From: Limonium bicolor
Taxonomy: Eukaryota > Streptophyta > Magnoliopsida > Caryophyllales > Plumbaginaceae
Reading direction: 5' to 3'
Length of the DNA stretch: 64,000 nucleotides
Assembly: GCA_023374045.1 (NCBI GenBank)
Contig: CM041778.1
Location: forward strand, 365,464,831 to 365,528,830
The notes beneath the pieces were generated by a model that searched no databases, was not told the origin of the DNA, and saw only the letters and a program-made list of their open reading frames with translations. How positions within the stretch are numbered: the first letter of the stretch is position 1; every line of letters begins with the position of its first letter. Shown piece by piece: positions 59,829 through 64,000 of this stretch. The translations under genes were made by a program, and so were the position numbers.

Positions 59829-62800
59829 TTAGTTGCTCTCATCATCTAGATCTTCCATTTCCTTGAGGATTACATATCTTGTAGCAGTAATAGGGGATGT
59901 TTGTCCATGATCGTCGTCTCCATGACTGCTTTGGTTTTTCTTGTACCTTAAGCAAACAGCAAGAGTTGCACTTAGACAAAATCAGAGAAATAGGATGACT
60001 TTTGTACTAATACAAATCAAATTGCTGCAAATGAGTACTAATACCAAATTATGTCCACAGATCCGGAGACACAGTTTGTCATGATACCACGAATTATTGA
60101 AATCATATTAGGGTTGTATTGGCTGCGTTCGGGTGGGTATAAATGTAGTAGTTTTGTGACTGTTTTGGTCTGGTTGTTTTGTGGTAGTTTTTTTGGTTGT
60201 TTTGTGGTAGTTTTGTTGGTAGTTTTGTGGTAGTTTTGTTGGTTGTTTTGTGCTGGTTGTTTTGTGGTTGTTTTGAAAAATAGTGTTCGGCAGGTGGCGG
60301 TTTCGTCTGGCTATTTTGAATAAGTTAGTTTTGTGCAGTGCGTTTACCGTTTTTGGTGTTACAATTAAAAATTTTATATTACATTTTAAAACAATTTTTT
60401 GTTAATAAAGTATAAAGTTAAAATATATGTAGATATTCAATTATATACTTTAATTATTATTATTATTTATTAACATTTTAGTGACAATTAATTTATAATA
60501 TGTATACATATTAATTTATCAATAATTTTTTACATATATTAGAAAAAATAAAGAAATAAACCATTGTGTTTAGAGCAAATATATTAGATGTTACATATAA
60601 AATAAAATTTTATGGATTATATACTAGTTTAATATAACATTTCAAATGTATTAATACTTAAGATTATTTTAATTTTTAATGGAATAAATAATATCATTGA
60701 ATTGAAAAATAATTCTTTCTAATAATAAAATAATTGACTGTAACCGAATATTTATATACGTTCAACAATCACTTATTATTTTATTATTATATATTATTTA
60801 ATTGTTGATAAATATTTATTTTAAACATATATTTATAGTTAAAAATATATTCTATTCAATTAAATATTACTTAATGAAATTCAAAAAAATAAATTTAAAT
60901 TTAATACTGGCTATGCCGAGAAATAAAAATTAACATATATTAGCATATAAAATCATTTTTAAAATATAATTATAAGTATTGAAAATTTAAATTAATTTAT
61001 AAAAAAATTAATTTTTAAATATTAATTAATATTATTAAAATATTTTTGCCCCCTTAATTACAGTTTTCTGGCTCTGCCTCTGTTTACGGTATTCATTCTA
61101 TTTGCAGCATAAATTGTTGGTTGTTTTGTGGTTGTTTGAAAATGGTAGTTTTGTGACTGTTTTGAAAATTATTGTTCGGTGATGGCGGTTTGGCATTTTG
61201 GGTCAAAAATGACACATTTATGCCACATTTAGGCCATCACCGAACGCAACCATTACCTTGACATCTGTTCATGACACTTGTCTTTTACTCTAACGACTCT
61301 AGTGTGAAAGGTGATTGAGGGACAGTAATGGGTCGGAAGTGTTCTCTGACCACAAATTTCTCCTCATACTACCTCCGTCCCGTCATAAGTGTCCTGTTTG
61401 CTTTTTGGCATGTTTTTCCACCTCAATATTAAACATATAAGGTAAAATAATTTTATAAAACTAAATTTTGTATCATATAGTTTATCATGTAAGAAATCAT
61501 ATGCAAACTTAAATTTTCAAAATTAATTTATCTTATATGTTAAAAATTGAAGTCAAATGACATGTCCAAATAGTAAATAGGACGGTCAAGGTGGGACGGA
61601 GGGAGTAATAAGAAGGGAAATTTCATGAAATGCCACTATATTTTTGCTAATCGATGAAATGTCACTTAAAAAAAAGTCACGAAATGGTATTATATTTTCC
61701 GAAAAGTACATGAAATGCCATTATAGATAAAAAAAAATAAAAATACCCCTACTAGTTAACAAAGTATTTTTAAAGTTAATAAAATGCCCCTAAATGTTAA
61801 AAATTAACAAAAATTAATATCAAAATATTAAAATACCATAAAAATATTAAAAATATAAAAATTATAAAAAGGTATAAAAAATTGAAAAATTAAAAAAATA
61901 AAGAAAATTTTAAAAAAAATTAAAAAAAATTAAAGAAATTAAAAAAATAATAATTTTTTTGAAAAAAACTAAAAAATTTTAAAAAAACTTTAAAAAATAA
62001 AAATTGTAAAAAAATTAAAATATCATTAAATATTAAAAAATAAATAATTCTTTTTAAAAAATTTATTCAATACCATAAAAAGAATATTGAGTTCTAAACA
62101 AATAATTTATACCAATTTTTATACTAATATAGTACCATAATTTATACCAAATAAGTACCAAAATTTTTATCATACACTTTTTAATTATTATTTTCTATTA
62201 ATTTAGATTATTTATTTCTTCAAAGTAAATAATTTTTTATATTACTAATAAATTTTAAAAACTAAAATTTCTAAATATAATAATTTTATTGGAAATAGAG
62301 TGACTGAGAATATATATATATATATAACATACAATATTAATATTAAAACTTGTTTGAAATGTAGAATAAAACGTTTTCAGAATAATGATATGCAGCTTAT
62401 TAGGATTTTAGTTTTTAAATTTTATTAGTAATATAAAAATTATTTACTTTAAGAAATAAATAATCTATGTTGATAGAAAATAATAATTAAAAAATGTGAT
62501 AAAAGTTATGGTACTTATTTGGTATAAATTATGGTACTAAATTGGTGGAAAGTTTGGTATAAATTATTTGTTTAGAACTCAAAGAATATTGTATTGAATA
62601 AATTTTAACAAATGAATATTTATTTTTTAATTTTTAATGGTATATTAATTTTTTCTATTTTTTTCAAAAAAAATTCAAATTTTTTTTATTTTTATTTTTT
62701 TTCAATTTTTTTTAGTTTTTTTAATTTTTTATAATTTTTTTATATTTTTATTGTATTTTGATATTTTTATTAATTTTTGTTAATTTTTAACACTTAGGGG

Positions 62801-63835
62801 CATTTTATGAACTTTAAAAGTACTTTGTTAACTAGTAGGGGTATTTTTGTCTTTTTTCTATCTATAATGGCATTTCATGGACTTTTTAGAAAATATAGTG
62901 GTATTTCATGACTTTCTTTTTTTTTAGTGACATTTCATGAATTAACCAAAAATATAGTGATATTTCATGAAATTTCCCTAATAAGAATTATGTGTTCTCA
63001 GCCTTTCACCGAGCTCTAACAAGATTGGTGAAAACAGGAAATATAAAAGCATAACTTTCCATACTACGATTAGGAGATCTCGGCTATGTGCTTACTTGTA
63101 CAAATTGAATAAGCTGACACCAAGCAAAATGGTGGAGAGACCAGCGCCCTTTGTCCATGTAAACTCGTCATGGAAGTAAAATACGGCCACCTGAGATGCA
63201 ATTTATTAGTAAAATTAGCGATGCAATGCTGTTCCCGTTCATCATACCTGGCTTAGTATATACATTACACTAATAGAACACCAACACAATGCAGTTAGAG
63301 CTAGGGAAATGGTGAGATATGAAGCTGGTTTAATAGAAGATTCTTGTAATCAAATGTCGAAAGCCAGTAGTAACTAGTAAGCTATAAAAGAAAGCTGTAA
63401 AGAGGGCACAATTGTTTGCATTTGAGACTTTGATAAAGCTTCATACTATTATTGTGACGGCCTCTTTCACAACCCCTGCGATTGTAACTGTGACCGCACT
63501 AGTGACCGAAATCAGAACATACTCCAGCAATACCTGAGAGAGAAAGCAAAAAGGAGACAATTTTAAGTTGAAAACACACAATTAATGCATAGGGTGTATA
63601 AGGGGAAAAAACTACCCAATAGAAATAAAGGAAAAGCTTCATTTTATTACCATGACGAAGGCCAGAGTACCACCGAAAAGCATTAGCAAGCAACTTCGGA
63701 AGACATTCCACAAACTGTTGAAATACTCATTCTTTGCAAATTCATACCACGGATCCATCATCAAAGACAGAAAACATGTGGCTAATGCCATTGGTGGTGT
63801 CACATGGCTCATGAATGTAAGCGGGTTCTTCAAAC
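59829..63835 (-). CDS. Sugar-phosphate/phosphate translocator-like protein (At1g06470 type), C-terminal part
   Basis: A membrane transporter of the drug/metabolite (TPT/NST) family, probably in an internal membrane; the substrate is not known. Four exons are seen: 63835-63651, 63533-63447, 63190-63096 and 59946-59829, all with AG/GT borders and matching phases, ending at TAA 59829-59831. They encode 160 residues: LKNPLTFMSHVTPPMALAT, DPWYEFAKNEYF, SCLLMLFGGTLAF, ISVTSAVTVTIAGVVKEAV (the signature helix), VAVFYFHDEFTW, LLGVSLFNLYKYKKNQ, and the tail RYVILKEMEDLDDESN. No stop or frameshift is present. Several hydrophobic helices are clear. The 5' exons lie right of the window. The last intron is 3149 bases and filled with small transposons. 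Confidence 0.9.
60121..61251. mobile_element. Small DNA transposon with GGCTGCGTTCGG ends
   Basis: The left end GGCTGCGTTCGGGTGG pairs with the right end, which reversed reads GGTTGCGTTCGGTGATGG. The 3-bp ATT lies on both sides (60118-60120 and 61252-61254). TTGTTTTGTGGTTGTTTTG-like repeats lie inside both ends. This style and a 3-bp duplication suggest a PIF/Harbinger-type MITE. It contains an inserted AT-rich segment (60351-61082). Confidence 0.65.
60351..61082. mobile_element. Possible hAT remnant in the same intron
   Basis: The right end, reversed, reads CAGAGGCAGAGCCAG and then AAGGGGGCAAAA, like the hAT element at 50225-51252. The flanks TTTACCGT (60343) and TTTACGGT (61083) match at 7 of 8 positions. 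The left end has no hAT terminus, so it may be truncated. No genes; very AT-rich. Confidence 0.4.
61369..61605. mobile_element. Stowaway-type MITE
   Basis: 237 bp with ends CTACCTCCGTCCCGTC and, reversed, CTCCCTCCGTCCCACC, flanked by TA (61367-61368 and 61606-61607). This is the standard Stowaway (Tc1/mariner) terminus in plants. Confidence 0.92.
61615..62978. mobile_element. Fold-back Mutator-like MITE
   Basis: 1364 bp with the perfect 9-bp duplication TAATAAGAA (61606-61614 and 62979-62987). The ends are GGGAAATTTCATGAAAT and its complement. The arms extend for several hundred bases with features such as TACCCCTACTAGTTAACAAAG against CTTTGTTAACTAGTAGGGGTA, and the whole is close to one long hairpin. 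The centre is A/T runs. No open frame. Confidence 0.92.
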
Positions 63836-64000
63836 CTGAACAGGGTTCACAAAACTGTTTAGCAACCACCATAGTACTTATAGAAATCAATGATTCCTAA
63901 TTAGAAAAAGTTTTGGTTCTATGATTCTTGTTAAAACAAGGTCCATCTTCCGAACTTCAGCTCATTGAGATCAGCAAGTAACAACAATTATTAGGAGAAT
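63836..64000 (-). other. Start of an upstream intron of the translocator gene
   Basis: By the reading frame, the next upstream exon ends outside or near the window edge. A clear splice acceptor TGTTCAG is next to 63835. No coding stretch is recognisable in 63841-64000. Confidence 0.5.

Overview
This is a nuclear plant window, almost certainly from a eudicot. The evidence is a plant-type sugar-phosphate translocator gene with large introns at the right edge, plant lineages of Ty3/gypsy elements (chromovirus and Athila), Mutator, hAT and Stowaway elements, and very AT-rich spacers. I cannot name the species from sequence alone. About 93% of the window is transposable-element sequence in various stages of decay. 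The only clear host gene is the 3' half of a gene like Arabidopsis At1g06470, on the minus strand at 59829-63835. LAYOUT. (1) 1-13434: an Athila-lineage element on the minus strand runs off the left edge inside its protease. It is split by a complete chromovirus (2014-11142, minus) flanked by the 5-bp duplication GTGGC. Both reading frames are broken by stops and frameshifts. (2) 13435-36159: the 3' part of an older chromovirus-like element (D), with no coding capacity left, a polypurine tract at 21219-21235 and a very long 3' LTR. It contains three very long solo LTRs: A (14136-18700, minus, duplication CTCAA), B (22661-32468, plus, duplication ATATA) and, inside B, C (22714-28093, plus). The Athila element is also inserted in D. 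(3) 36160-36884: a short spacer with degenerate repeats. (4) 36895-53934: a 17-kb Mutator-like element with long terminal inverted repeats and a near-perfect 9-bp target duplication. It carries a plant-mobile-domain (PMD) gene on the plus strand from the left end and a MuDR-type transposase on the minus strand from the right end. Each TIR supplies a TATA box and a short non-coding exon, and each first intron holds a tandem-repeat array; the two arrays are related in inverted orientation. Both genes carry several premature stops. Later insertions in it are a solo Athila-type LTR (39545-41245), a LINE ORF1 fragment (44673-46040), a truncated chromovirus LTR (E, 46041-49709) and a non-autonomous hAT element (50225-51252). 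(5) 54189-59570: an element of about 5.4 kb with roughly 0.7-kb inverted repeats, hairpins inside each repeat, and a satellite array of about 26 units plus a 35-residue coding repeat in its middle. (6) 59571-64000: the last four exons of the translocator gene; its 3.1-kb last intron holds several small DNA transposons. HOW IT FITS TOGETHER. Target duplications give an order of insertion: D, then Athila, A and B into D, then the intact chromovirus into Athila and C into B. Repeated loss of internal regions by LTR-LTR recombination explains the four solo LTRs. The most interesting signals are the symmetrical PMD/transposase Mutator element, the arrays of short hairpins that recur in the middle of LTRs from several families while their stem sequences differ, and a block of LTR-like sequence shared between Athila LTRs and the hairpins of the 54-59 kb element.
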